Assembly: GCA_963724135.1 (NCBI GenBank)
Contig: CAVRTA010000005.1
Coordinates: forward strand, 545,795-609,794
DNA length: 64,000 nt
Reading direction: 5' to 3'
Source: DATLGB01 sp963724135
Lineage (GTDB): Bacteria; Actinomycetota; Thermoleophilia; Solirubrobacterales; Solirubrobacteraceae
In this document: positions 51,576-60,061 of the stretch, piece by piece
Layout: the number at the start of each line of letters is the position of its first letter
Position numbering within the stretch: position 1 is the stretch's first letter
The notes under the pieces: generated by a model
Databases searched by the model: none
What the model was told of the DNA's origin: nothing
The model's input: the letters and a program-made list of their open reading frames with translations, nothing else
Program-made: the position numbers and the translations under genes

Positions 51576-52964
51576 GTGCCCGCCCGCCGCCTCCTCCCGC
51601 TCGCCGCGCTGCTCTCGCTCTTGCTGTGCGCGCCCGCGCGCGCCGAGGCGACGTGCGACCGCTACGCCGGGCCGTTCGGGAGCGATGCGGCTGCCGGAAC
51701 GCTGCCCCAGCCCTACGCGACCGCGCAGAAGCTCGCGCTGTCGCTGGATCCCGGGCAGACCGGCTGCCTTCTGGCCGGCACGTATGCCCAGGAGGTCTCG
51801 GGCCACTACGTGCTCAACGTCAAGCGCAGCGGCGCCCCCGGCGCTCCGATCACGATCCGCAGTGCGCCCGGACAGCGCGCCCAGCTGCGCGGCATCGTCC
51901 AGGTTCCCGCCGGCTATCACCACATCGTCGTCTCGAACCTCGACATCGACGCCCGCCGGGTGCCGCCCGACGAGAAGACCGGCATCTCGCTGCACGGCGA
52001 GGACGTCACCTTCGAGGACAACACGATCACCAACGCGGGCCAGGCGATCTGCATGATCCTGGGCTCGGCGACGTGGGGGCAGGCCACCCGCACCGTGGTG
52101 CAACGCAACACCTTCCACGACTGCGGCGCGGTCGGCAACAAGCTCGAGCACTCCGTCTACGTGGCCGACGCCGTCGCGACGCTGGTCACCGACAACCTCT
52201 TCCTGCGCTCGGGCGGCTACGGCGTACACCTGTACCCCGACGCCCAGCAGACGACGGTGACGCACAACGTGATGGTCGGCAACGGCGGGGGCGTGATCTT
52301 CGCCGGAGAGGGCGACGCCGCCTCCTCCGATGCGGTGGTCGCCCGCAACGTCATCACCGACAGCGCGATGTACGCCGGGATCCGCAGCTTCTGGGGCGGT
52401 ACGGCGGTCGGCAGCGGCAATCTCGCCAGGGAGAACTGCCTGATCCGCAACAAGCACGTCCAGATCGACCTCGCTGGCGGCGGCTTCAGCGCGGCGGGCA
52501 ACCTCATCGCCGACCCGGGCTTCCGCGACCCGGCCGCCGGCGACTATCGGCTCGACGCCGACAGCCCCTGCCTCGAGCTCGTCGGCTACGACACGGCGGC
52601 CAAGCTACGCGGCGAGACGGTGACCGCACCCGCACCCGCACCCACGCCGAGCCCGACCCTGACGGCCGTCCCCACCCCGGGCGCGACGATCGTCCCCACC
52701 GCCAGCCCAGCCGCCACCCACACGCCGGCCCCGACCGCGACCCAGACAGCCGTGCCCGCGCAGACGCCCGAGCCGACCCCGACCCCCGCCCCCCCGGCGG
52801 CCACCCCGCCGCCGGTGGACACCGGCACGCAGCCCGGCGATCCCGTCGACCCGCCGGTCGAGGGTGCCGTGCTGGTGCTCGACGACGGGGCCTTCAGTGC
52901 CAGCGGCGGCTCGACGCAGCTCCCGCGCCGCTGCCGGCGCCATCCGCGCCGCTGCGGGACATAG
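51576..52964 (+). CDS. Secreted right-handed beta-helix protein with Pro/Thr-rich tail
   Basis: 462 residues with a signal peptide (LLPLAALLSLLLCAPARA). The parallel beta-helix core shows rung-like repeats (TIRSAPGQRAQLRGIVQV, HHIVVSNLDIDARRV, VTFEDNTITNAGQAICMILGS, TLVTDNLFLRSGGYGVHLYPDAQ, AVVARNVITDSAMYAGI). A long Pro/Thr/Ala stretch and an Arg/Cys end (RRCRRHPRRCGT) follow. Paralogue of the two proteins at 62-64 kb, sharing CDRYA, GLSL-type HLYPDAQ and DPGFRDPAAGDYRL. Beta-helix folds act on polysaccharides or serve as surface structures; no catalytic residues can be named. Confidence 0.83.
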   Translation: MPARRLLPLAALLSLLLCAPARAEATCDRYAGPFGSDAAAGTLPQPYATAQKLALSLDPGQTGCLLAGTYAQEVSGHYVLNVKRSGAPGAPITIRSAPGQRAQLRGIVQVPAGYHHIVVSNLDIDARRVPPDEKTGISLHGEDVTFEDNTITNAGQAICMILGSATWGQATRTVVQRNTFHDCGAVGNKLEHSVYVADAVATLVTDNLFLRSGGYGVHLYPDAQQTTVTHNVMVGNGGGVIFAGEGDAASSDAVVARNVITDSAMYAGIRSFWGGTAVGSGNLARENCLIRNKHVQIDLAGGGFSAAGNLIADPGFRDPAAGDYRLDADSPCLELVGYDTAAKLRGETVTAPAPAPTPSPTLTAVPTPGATIVPTASPAATHTPAPTATQTAVPAQTPEPTPTPAPPAATPPPVDTGTQPGDPVDPPVEGAVLVLDDGAFSASGGSTQLPRRCRRHPRRCGT

Positions 52965-52974
52965 CCTGCTGCGC

Positions 52975-54099
52975 GTGCGGCTGGCCGCCTACGAGGACGC
53001 CATCTACCAGCGCGACGCCGACGGCACGCTGACCGTCCACCGCGCCTTCCCGCTGTTCATGTTCGGGCTCGGCGCCGATGTCGAGCTCACGGTGCTGGGC
53101 CGGCTGGACCCCGCCGTCGGTCGCTCTCACTACGTCGTTCCCGCGCCGGAGAGCTTCGCGGCGTTGCCGCACTACGCCAGCGCGGCGCAGGTCGGCGCGG
53201 TCCTGCGGGCGCTGAGCGGGACGGCGCGGGAGTTCTGGGCGGTGCTCGGCAGGGTCGATGCGGTGTGGGTGAACGGCCCGAGCCCGATGGCGATCCTGCT
53301 CGCCTTCCTCGCGCTCGTGCGCCGCCGCCGCCTGGTCCTCGGCGTGCGCCAGGACACCCTCGCCTACGCCCGGAGCCGCTACCCCGGGCGTCGCCTCCCC
53401 CAGCTCGCATTCCGGCTGATGGAGGCGGCGTGGCGGGCGCTCGCCCGCGCGGCGGCGGTCACGGCGGTCGGCCCGGCGCTCGCGCAGCGCTACGCCGGCG
53501 CCCGGCGCCTGCACGAGCTCAGCGTCTCGTTCGTGACCGAGGCCGACCTCGAGCAGCCGCGCCGGGCGCGCGGCCGGCCCCCGTACGTCCTGTTGTCGGT
53601 GGGCCGGCTGGAGACCGAGAAGAACCCGCTGCTGCTGGCCGACGTGCTTGCCGAACTGGGCGCTGACTACCGCCTGCAGATCGTCGGCGAGGGCCCGCTC
53701 GAGGCCGGCCTGCGCTCGCGCCTGGAGGAGCTCGGCGTCAGCGGGCGCGCGGAGCTGCTCGGCTACGTCCCGCTCGACGCGGGGCTCCTCGACCGCTACC
53801 GCGCCGCAGACGTGTTCCTGCACGTGTCCTGGACCGAGGGGCTGCCGCAGGTGCTGCTGGAGGCCTTCGCCGCGCGCGCCCCGGTCGTCGCCACGGACGT
53901 CGGGGGAGTGCGCGCGGTGGCCGAGGGCGCGGCCCTGCTCGTCCCCCCCGGCGACGCCGGATCAGCGGCAGCCGCGGTGCGGCGCCTGGTGGGCGACGCG
54001 GCGCTGCGCGAGAGGCTCGTCGCCGCCGGCATCGAGCGTGCGCGCCGGCGCACGGCCGAGGCCGAGCGGCGGCGGCTGGTGGCGTTCATCGCCGGATAG
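52975..54099 (+). CDS. Glycosyltransferase family 4 (GT-B)
   Basis: 374 residues. C-terminal GT-B domain with VLLSVGRLETEKNPLLLADVL, YRLQIVGEGPLEAGLRSRLEEL and the nucleotide-sugar site SWTEGLPQVLLEAFAARAPVVATDVGGV. The N-domain binds the acceptor. It adds a sugar to a growing glycan at the inner membrane face. GTG 52975 begins 10 bp after the beta-helix stop. The stop region overlaps the opposing flippase gene by 14 bp. Confidence 0.88.
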   Translation: MRLAAYEDAIYQRDADGTLTVHRAFPLFMFGLGADVELTVLGRLDPAVGRSHYVVPAPESFAALPHYASAAQVGAVLRALSGTAREFWAVLGRVDAVWVNGPSPMAILLAFLALVRRRRLVLGVRQDTLAYARSRYPGRRLPQLAFRLMEAAWRALARAAAVTAVGPALAQRYAGARRLHELSVSFVTEADLEQPRRARGRPPYVLLSVGRLETEKNPLLLADVLAELGADYRLQIVGEGPLEAGLRSRLEELGVSGRAELLGYVPLDAGLLDRYRAADVFLHVSWTEGLPQVLLEAFAARAPVVATDVGGVRAVAEGAALLVPPGDAGSAAAAVRRLVGDAALRERLVAAGIERARRRTAEAERRRLVAFIAG

Positions 54100-55624
54100 A
54101 GCGCGCGCGATCGAGCACGCGCGAGCGCTGCTCGCGCGAGAGCCCGAGGAAGAGGCCCGCGACACCGGTCACGGCGACGGAGGCCAGGCCGAGGCCGATC
54201 ACGCCGAGCCAGGAGTCCGTGTCGAGCGACGGCGCCAGCAGCATCGCCGTGGCGAAGAGCGCGGCCGTCACGACCAGGGGGCGCGCCGCGCCGCGCGCCT
54301 GCTCGCCCAGCGCCAGGCCGAGCGCCCGGCAGACCAGCACTGGGTACGCGACGCCGATGATCGCGCGCCCGGCCACGAAGCCGACGGCGAGCCCGGCGAT
54401 GCCGTCCGCGAACACATCGACCAGCACCACCGCGAGGCCGATCGAAACGCCGCCCGCCAGCATCCCGAGCAGGACCTTGTTCTTGAGGTCCAGCGTCAGG
54501 TCGATGATGCTCGAGTCGTTGCGGATGAAGGCGAACTGCAGCGTCATCACCACGATCAGCAGCGCCGCGAGCGATGAGGGCACGTAGCGTTCCCCCACCC
54601 ACACCGTCACGAACGACGACTGCACGAGCAGGTACGCGGCGCCGGACGCCGTCGCGAGCAGCCAGGTGACCGCCATCGCCTCCGACCGCACGCGCGCCGC
54701 GCGCTCGGTCTGCCCCGCGCCCATGACACCGCCGAGCCCCGGCATGACGGCGGAGATGACGATCGCGACCACGCTGAAGATCGCCTCCGGGACGTAGCGC
54801 GACAGCGAGTAGACCGTGACCTGCTCCGGTGAGCCGGCGATCCCGAGCACGACGATGTCGCTGGCCCGCAGGAGCTGCATCACGAGGTTCCACAGCAGGA
54901 ACCAGCCGCTCAGCGTGAGGAAACCACGGACGACGCCACGCGGCGGGCGAGCAGCCCCGAACCAGCTGATGTGGCGGCGCGCCACATGTAGGAACAGCAG
55001 CCCGGTCAGGAGCGTCGTGGCCACCAGCGCACCGGCCACGCCCACCAGTCCCCAGCCGGCCTCCGCCGCTGCGATGGTCATGCCGCCGCCGGCGATGACG
55101 ACCAGCGCCGAGGTCCCGAGCCGCTTGTAGCCGAGGTTCTCGCCCTGCACGACCGACTGGGGAATCAGCGTGAAGTTCTCGACGATCAGGTTGACGACGA
55201 GCAGCCCGGCCGCGACGCGCACCGCGAGGTGCATCGAGTCCGGCAATCCGAGCAGCTCGGGCGCGAACCAGGCGAGCACGCCGCCGGCGATCGCCAGTGG
55301 CGGCAGGAACACGAGCCATACGGCGACCGCGCTGCCGACCTGCAGGCGCTTCTCGTCGTAGGCGTCGGAGTGCTGGTGGCGGGCGATCGTCCACTTCAGC
55401 GCCTGGCTGGGCCGGCCGCCCGCCGGCGTGGCGAAGCCCACGAGGCGCCCGATGGTCTGGTAGACGCCGTAGACGACGTCGCCCAGACGCGAGACGAGCA
55501 CGGGCGCGACGATCAGCCCGACGACGACGCGCGCACCGTAGTCGAGCATCGCCGCGGCCATGTTCAGCGTCGCCTTGCGCGACAGCGTGTCGTCGCGCAG
55601 CCGCGGGCGCCGCGACCTCCTCAC
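54086..55624 (-). CDS. Polysaccharide flippase (MATE/Wzx-type)
   Basis: 512 residues, about 14 hydrophobic segments (MLDYGARVVVGLIVAPVLVSRLG, LAVRVAAGLLVVNLIVENFTLIPQSVVQGEN, AIFSVVAIVISAVMPGLGGV, LVVTAALFATAMLLAP) in the oligosaccharide flippase pattern. It moves lipid-linked glycan across the membrane. GTG 55624 overlaps the P-loop kinase stop by 4 bp, and two kinases lie directly upstream, so the three are one operon. Confidence 0.85.
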   Translation of the reverse strand: MRRSRRPRLRDDTLSRKATLNMAAAMLDYGARVVVGLIVAPVLVSRLGDVVYGVYQTIGRLVGFATPAGGRPSQALKWTIARHQHSDAYDEKRLQVGSAVAVWLVFLPPLAIAGGVLAWFAPELLGLPDSMHLAVRVAAGLLVVNLIVENFTLIPQSVVQGENLGYKRLGTSALVVIAGGGMTIAAAEAGWGLVGVAGALVATTLLTGLLFLHVARRHISWFGAARPPRGVVRGFLTLSGWFLLWNLVMQLLRASDIVVLGIAGSPEQVTVYSLSRYVPEAIFSVVAIVISAVMPGLGGVMGAGQTERAARVRSEAMAVTWLLATASGAAYLLVQSSFVTVWVGERYVPSSLAALLIVVMTLQFAFIRNDSSIIDLTLDLKNKVLLGMLAGGVSIGLAVVLVDVFADGIAGLAVGFVAGRAIIGVAYPVLVCRALGLALGEQARGAARPLVVTAALFATAMLLAPSLDTDSWLGVIGLGLASVAVTGVAGLFLGLSREQRSRVLDRARSIRR

Positions 55625-56250
55625 CGCGCCCGGGTCGCCGTGAGAACGGCGGCGACGATCGCCTCGGGCGCGTCGCGGCTCGTGTCGAAGCGCAGGATAC
55701 GCGGGCCGCCCTCCAGGCGGGCGATCAGATCCTCGTAGACCGTGCGATCGGCAGCGAGGCCCGTTCGCGCCGCGTGGCTGGTGCCCTTGTAGCGGTGCTC
55801 CTTGACGCGCGTGTCGATGCGCTCGACGAGCACCGCGTCGGGAGCGTCGAGCCACACGACGACGTCCAGCAGCGTCCGCCACCGCTCGACCGCGGGCTCC
55901 CACCAGTCCCGCAGCCGCGCGTCGCGCAGCGGTCCGCGCGTGAGCGTGTAGAGCGGCCCCTGGTCGAAGACGAGCACCTCGCCCGCGGGCCGGCGGGGCC
56001 CGGTGAGCACGGACGGCAGGGCGTGCACGTAGGCCATCATGACGAGCAGCTGGAGCTCCCACCGGCGGTCCACAGCCCGTCTGCGGATGAGCGTCGCGGC
56101 CGACACCGCGAGGTGGCGCGCGAGCAGTGGGGTATGGGGCCGGCGGCGCAGGATCGGCATCTCGACCGCGCCCGCGCGCCGCAGCTCGTCGTAGACCGTG
56201 CTCTTCCCCGCACCCGGCGGCCCCATCAGCTCGACGAGGCGCAGCGGCAT
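55621..56250 (-). CDS. P-loop kinase-like protein
   Basis: 209 residues. Walker A GPPGAGKS at the N-terminus; a DQGPLYTLTRGPL segment similar to thymidylate/adenylate-kinase-type substrate loops; VVVWLDAPDAVLVERIDTR resembles the LID-proximal strand of dTMP-kinase-like enzymes. Probable small-molecule (nucleotide or sugar) kinase. ATG 56250 shares one base with the stop of the upstream gene (TGATG). The acceptor is unknown. Confidence 0.75.
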   Translation of the reverse strand: MPLRLVELMGPPGAGKSTVYDELRRAGAVEMPILRRRPHTPLLARHLAVSAATLIRRRAVDRRWELQLLVMMAYVHALPSVLTGPRRPAGEVLVFDQGPLYTLTRGPLRDARLRDWWEPAVERWRTLLDVVVWLDAPDAVLVERIDTRVKEHRYKGTSHAARTGLAADRTVYEDLIARLEGGPRILRFDTSRDAPEAIVAAVLTATRAR

Positions 56251-57671
56251 CAGAGGGCGTGCCAGACGTGCGCCTTCAGCGCGGCGAGTACATCATCACG
56301 GGGCGCGCCGGCATCGATCACGTGCGCGCCCGCAGCCTCCCAGTCCACCCCCCACACCTCGTCCCAGCGCGCCCTGACGAACGCCGGATCCTCCTCCGGC
56401 TTGCGGGCCACCGCGACATCGGGGTCGACGCGCAGGACGATCAGCACGTCGGGGGCGGCGATCGCGGCGTAGTAGCGGCGCTCGATCGCTTCCATCCGAT
56501 CGACCAGTCGCCTGAACCGCCGCGGGTCGCTGAGCCGCCGCACGCGGGGGGCGTCCATCGTCGTCAGCTGCGGCAGCGGGAAGCGGTCGCAGACGACCAG
56601 GCCGCCGTTGGTGGCAATCCGGCGGGCGGCGCGAAAGGTGAGATAGCGGTCGCGCGCGAGCGCGAGCGCCAGTACGGCGTGCTGGGTCGAGCGCTCGCGG
56701 CGCGGGCGTCGCGTCAGGCGGCGCAGCGCTCCCCGGCCGAGTGCGAGCAGGGTGAGCGCTCGCGTGATCGCGGACTTCTGCGGACGCCCGAGATGCACGC
56801 GGGTGACGGCGAAAGTGCGGCCCAGCCACGCCTCGATCGTCTCGATCGCGGTCGTCTTCCCCGCGCCGTCGGCACCGACGAGCGCGATGATCCCGCCGCC
56901 GGCCACGAGCCGCTTTCTCGCCGCCGGGCGCTTCGCGAAGTGCCGGACCAGCTCGGCCGTGCGGCGCGTGAGCTTGAGCGTGACGTCCGCGGCCCGGGAG
57001 CGGCGCGCGTAGGGCGCGAGGTCACGCACCAGCCTTCGCCCGGCGGCCATGCCCTTGCCGGTGTCGAGCGCGCGGCGGCAGGCACGGAACGTCTCCATCG
57101 AGACCGTCGGGAGCCGTTGTGCGAGCAGCGCCTCGACGCGCGCGGGCTCCGCCCGCTCCTCGAGGTAGGCGAGCTCGGCGCGCGCGGGCGCGGGCACCGG
57201 CCCCTTCAGCGCGATCCGGGCGTCCCAGGTCAGGTGCTTGAGCGCCAGTCGCAGCACCAGCAGGATCAGCTCGAGCTCGGGGGCGGGCACGCGCAGCTCG
57301 CCCGCCGGCCGCGAGGACTCCAGAAAGGCCTGCTCGAGTGGCAGCCGGTGGTTCTTGGTCAGGTCGTCGCCGACGATCAGCTGGTAGTGCGCGTGGACGT
57401 GCACCCTGCGATCGGCGTCCGCGTCGAAGCCGTAGTAGTCGAGCACTCCCGGCAGCTCGTTCTGGGCCCGCACCGCGAGCTTGAAGGAGAGGTCGTGCAG
57501 GATCGCGGCGAAGCGCTCGCCGTCGGCGCGCGCGATCAGCAGGTCCAGGTCGTTCTCGCCGCTGTGCGACTGGGCCAGGAACGCGTTGCTCTTGAAGTGG
57601 CAGTACGCGATGTCGGCATCGCGCAACGCGCGCCCGAGCTCACGCACGAGCCCGAGCGTCGTGGACGTCAC
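56250..57671 (-). CDS. Nucleotidyltransferase-like + thymidylate-kinase-like fusion
   Basis: 473 residues from GTG 57671. The N-terminal ~200 residues look like a nucleotidyltransferase fold (YCHFKSNAFLAQSHSGENDLDLLIARADG: a D-L-D pair after a Ser/Gly turn). The C-terminal ~230 residues are a thymidylate-kinase-like P-loop domain (GGGIIALVGADGAGKTTAIETIEAWL; VVCDRFPLPQ; DVLIVLRVDPDVAVARKPEED). Such two-domain proteins occur beside capsule and exopolysaccharide genes; the reaction is unknown. Start of the kinase-kinase-flippase operon. Confidence 0.75.
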   Translation of the reverse strand: MTSTTLGLVRELGRALRDADIAYCHFKSNAFLAQSHSGENDLDLLIARADGERFAAILHDLSFKLAVRAQNELPGVLDYYGFDADADRRVHVHAHYQLIVGDDLTKNHRLPLEQAFLESSRPAGELRVPAPELELILLVLRLALKHLTWDARIALKGPVPAPARAELAYLEERAEPARVEALLAQRLPTVSMETFRACRRALDTGKGMAAGRRLVRDLAPYARRSRAADVTLKLTRRTAELVRHFAKRPAARKRLVAGGGIIALVGADGAGKTTAIETIEAWLGRTFAVTRVHLGRPQKSAITRALTLLALGRGALRRLTRRPRRERSTQHAVLALALARDRYLTFRAARRIATNGGLVVCDRFPLPQLTTMDAPRVRRLSDPRRFRRLVDRMEAIERRYYAAIAAPDVLIVLRVDPDVAVARKPEEDPAFVRARWDEVWGVDWEAAGAHVIDAGAPRDDVLAALKAHVWHAL

Positions 57672-57691
57672 GGCATCAGACTCCGAGGGGG

Positions 57692-59809
57692 TCAGGGCGA
57701 GGCGAACTCTACGGTCAAGGTCGGCGGGAAGCCGCCCTCGAGCGACTCCGCCGTGCGTCGCCCGCTCCCGGCTATGAGGAGCGTGAGCGCGTTCCCCGGC
57801 GTCCAGCCCGGGCGATCGATGACCTCCTGGACGAGCGCACTGAGGTCCGGCGTCTGCTGCTCCAGCCCCGCTGCGCCGAACACGGTCCAGATGGGCACGG
57901 ACCAGCTCACCGCGCCGGCGCCCAGCGGTCGTGACGACAGGTTGAACGCTGTCCCGGCGAACGGAGCCGAGTTGTCGCCAGCCTCCGCGCGGAGCGAGAG
58001 GGTCGCGGCCGCTCGATCGAGCTCGTCGGCGTTGAGCTGCACGCTCGCCCGCTGGACGACGACGCCGCGCGGAACGGTCAGCCCGGCGAAGCGCAGGGCG
58101 ACCGTCGTCGGAATGCCCTGGTCGCTGCCGAGCTCGAGGTCGCCGGTGGTCCGCCGGACGGTGCCGTCCGCGATCTCGTCGGCATCGTCGTTGCCGGTGG
58201 CGATGGGCACGGTGATGGTCTGCTGGACGTGGTTGTTCACGTTGACCGTGATGGGGGCCGCCGCGCTCGTGTTCCCTGCCGTGTCGGTCGCGATCGCCGT
58301 GATCTGGTGCGGCCCGTTGCCCGCGGCCTGCGTCGCCCACGAGACCGTCCAGCCTCCGGACGCGCTCGTGTCGACTCCGACGTCGACGTTGTCGACGCGG
58401 AAGCGGACCTGCGTCACGCCGCCGCTGTCGCTGGCGCTGGCCCGCAGCGCCACGGCGCCGGCGACCGTCGACCCGGCGACGGGCGCCGTCACGGAGACGG
58501 AGGGCGGCGGATCGGCGGTCACGCTACGGGTGGCCACCTCGTAGAGCCGGCCGTCGTTCTCGCCGGGGTCGATCCCGTTGTCGACGCGGCGGTCGACGAG
58601 GAAGTAGCTGCGGGTGCTCGAGCTGTCGTTGGGGCTCGAGCTCGGCGCGAGGGTGATCCCGGCGAGCTTCACGTCGGCGCCGGCGATCGAGCGCATGTCC
58701 AGCCGCCGCGCCAGGCTGCCGCTGCGGGTGAACTCGTAGGCGTACTTCTGGTTGGGATCGGCGACGACGAGCGTGTCGCGCTGGCGGTCGTAGGCCACGC
58801 CCTCGCAGTCGCTCAGACCGTGCACGCCCAGGTCGAAGTGCTTGACGTGGTCGCCAGCGTCGCCGAGGACGCCGTTGACGGGGTCGATGTCCCAGATCTC
58901 GCGGCCGAGACCGTCGCAGACGAACAGGTGCCGGAGGCGGGTGTCGTAGGCGATGTCCTCGGGATCGGCGATCCCGTATGCGGCGGTGCCGACTCGCGTG
59001 GTGGAATCGTCGGCGGTCCCGTGAAGGCCGTCGGCGCCGGGCTTGGCGACCACGATCCGGTGGGCGTCGTCGTCGGTGATGTACAGAGTGCGATCGGTGG
59101 GGTTCAGCGTGAGCCCGGTCGGCTCCTTGCTGTTGCCGACGGTGGTCGCGCTGCCGGTCCCGTGCAGCGAGCCGAGCGGCGCGGTCCACAGGTTGAATCC
59201 CTTGTAGAGCGGCATCTCCTCGACCTCGCCATCGGAGACGATGAAGCGGCCGTTCGCGGCGTCGTAGGCGATGCCCGACGGGTCCGGGGAGGACGGCGAC
59301 CACCCCGAGGTCGCGATCGTGCGCAGCAGGCGCGCAGTGACGGTGGACACGGCCGCCGCCGACGCCGGCACCGAGCCGCTCTCGACACCCAGCTCGACGA
59401 CGCGGCCCCCACGGTCGACGAGATAGATATGGCGGGTCGCCGGTGCGTCGGTGGGATCGCCGGAGCGCCTGATCGCTATCGCTCGCGGCCGGCGCAGCGC
59501 GACGCGGCGCAGGCTGATCACCGAGCGGCGCGCGCCGCTGCGGTCCGAGGCGACGATCGACCGGCCCGCGAGCCGGTAGAGCAACCCGTCGGCCGGGTTG
59601 CGGGCCACCCTGCTGGCGCGGTCGAACCGCCCGTTGCCCGGCTTCTTGTCGATGACGCGGACTGCGTACGCGTCCGGCCGGGTCACGGAAGCCGGCCCGG
59701 CCGCCTCGACCGGCGCCGCGGACAGCAGCGCCGCCACGGCTGTGGCAGCGATCACGGCCTGCTTGCGCAGGTGAATGGGCGCGGCATCCGGCCGCATGGA
59801 GTAGGTCAC
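57692..59809 (-). CDS. Secreted beta-propeller protein with Ig-like and C-terminal beta-sandwich domain
   Basis: 705 residues with a signal peptide (QAVIAATAVAALLSAAPVEA). Propeller repeats in the first ~420 residues (DPSGIAYDAANGRFIVSDGEVEEMPLY, PTGLTLNPTDRTLYITDDDAHRIVV, PEDIAYDTRLRHLFVCDGLGREIWDIDP, CEGVAYDRQRDTLVVADPNQKYAYEF). An Ig-like domain follows (VTAPVAGSTVAGAVALRASASD ... ITAIATDTAGNTSAAAP), then a DNRLRE/CBM-like module (LQRASVQLNADELDRAAATLSLR-like, TAESLEGGFPPTLTVEF). Full-length paralogue of the gene at 60062. Likely cell-surface attached or matrix-binding. Confidence 0.83.
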   Translation of the reverse strand: MTYSMRPDAAPIHLRKQAVIAATAVAALLSAAPVEAAGPASVTRPDAYAVRVIDKKPGNGRFDRASRVARNPADGLLYRLAGRSIVASDRSGARRSVISLRRVALRRPRAIAIRRSGDPTDAPATRHIYLVDRGGRVVELGVESGSVPASAAAVSTVTARLLRTIATSGWSPSSPDPSGIAYDAANGRFIVSDGEVEEMPLYKGFNLWTAPLGSLHGTGSATTVGNSKEPTGLTLNPTDRTLYITDDDAHRIVVAKPGADGLHGTADDSTTRVGTAAYGIADPEDIAYDTRLRHLFVCDGLGREIWDIDPVNGVLGDAGDHVKHFDLGVHGLSDCEGVAYDRQRDTLVVADPNQKYAYEFTRSGSLARRLDMRSIAGADVKLAGITLAPSSSPNDSSSTRSYFLVDRRVDNGIDPGENDGRLYEVATRSVTADPPPSVSVTAPVAGSTVAGAVALRASASDSGGVTQVRFRVDNVDVGVDTSASGGWTVSWATQAAGNGPHQITAIATDTAGNTSAAAPITVNVNNHVQQTITVPIATGNDDADEIADGTVRRTTGDLELGSDQGIPTTVALRFAGLTVPRGVVVQRASVQLNADELDRAAATLSLRAEAGDNSAPFAGTAFNLSSRPLGAGAVSWSVPIWTVFGAAGLEQQTPDLSALVQEVIDRPGWTPGNALTLLIAGSGRRTAESLEGGFPPTLTVEFASP

Positions 59810-60061
59810 CGAGCCTCCGGTCCGATGCTGAGCGTTACGCGTCTCGATCAGCGTAGCCAGCCGACCGGCTCTCGACCCGGGACTGGGGTCGTGACCCTAG
59901 TGTCGTGATTCGTTGGTTCGGGCGTAGTAATCGGCCCGGATGGTCGTGCCTGGGGGTCGGCGACGATCGCCGGCATACCGGGCATATGTGGGCGTTAGTC
60001 GTCGGCCGCCAGGCGCGGGCAAACGTGCCGAGAACTGCCCGCGAAACAATGAATCACGCCA

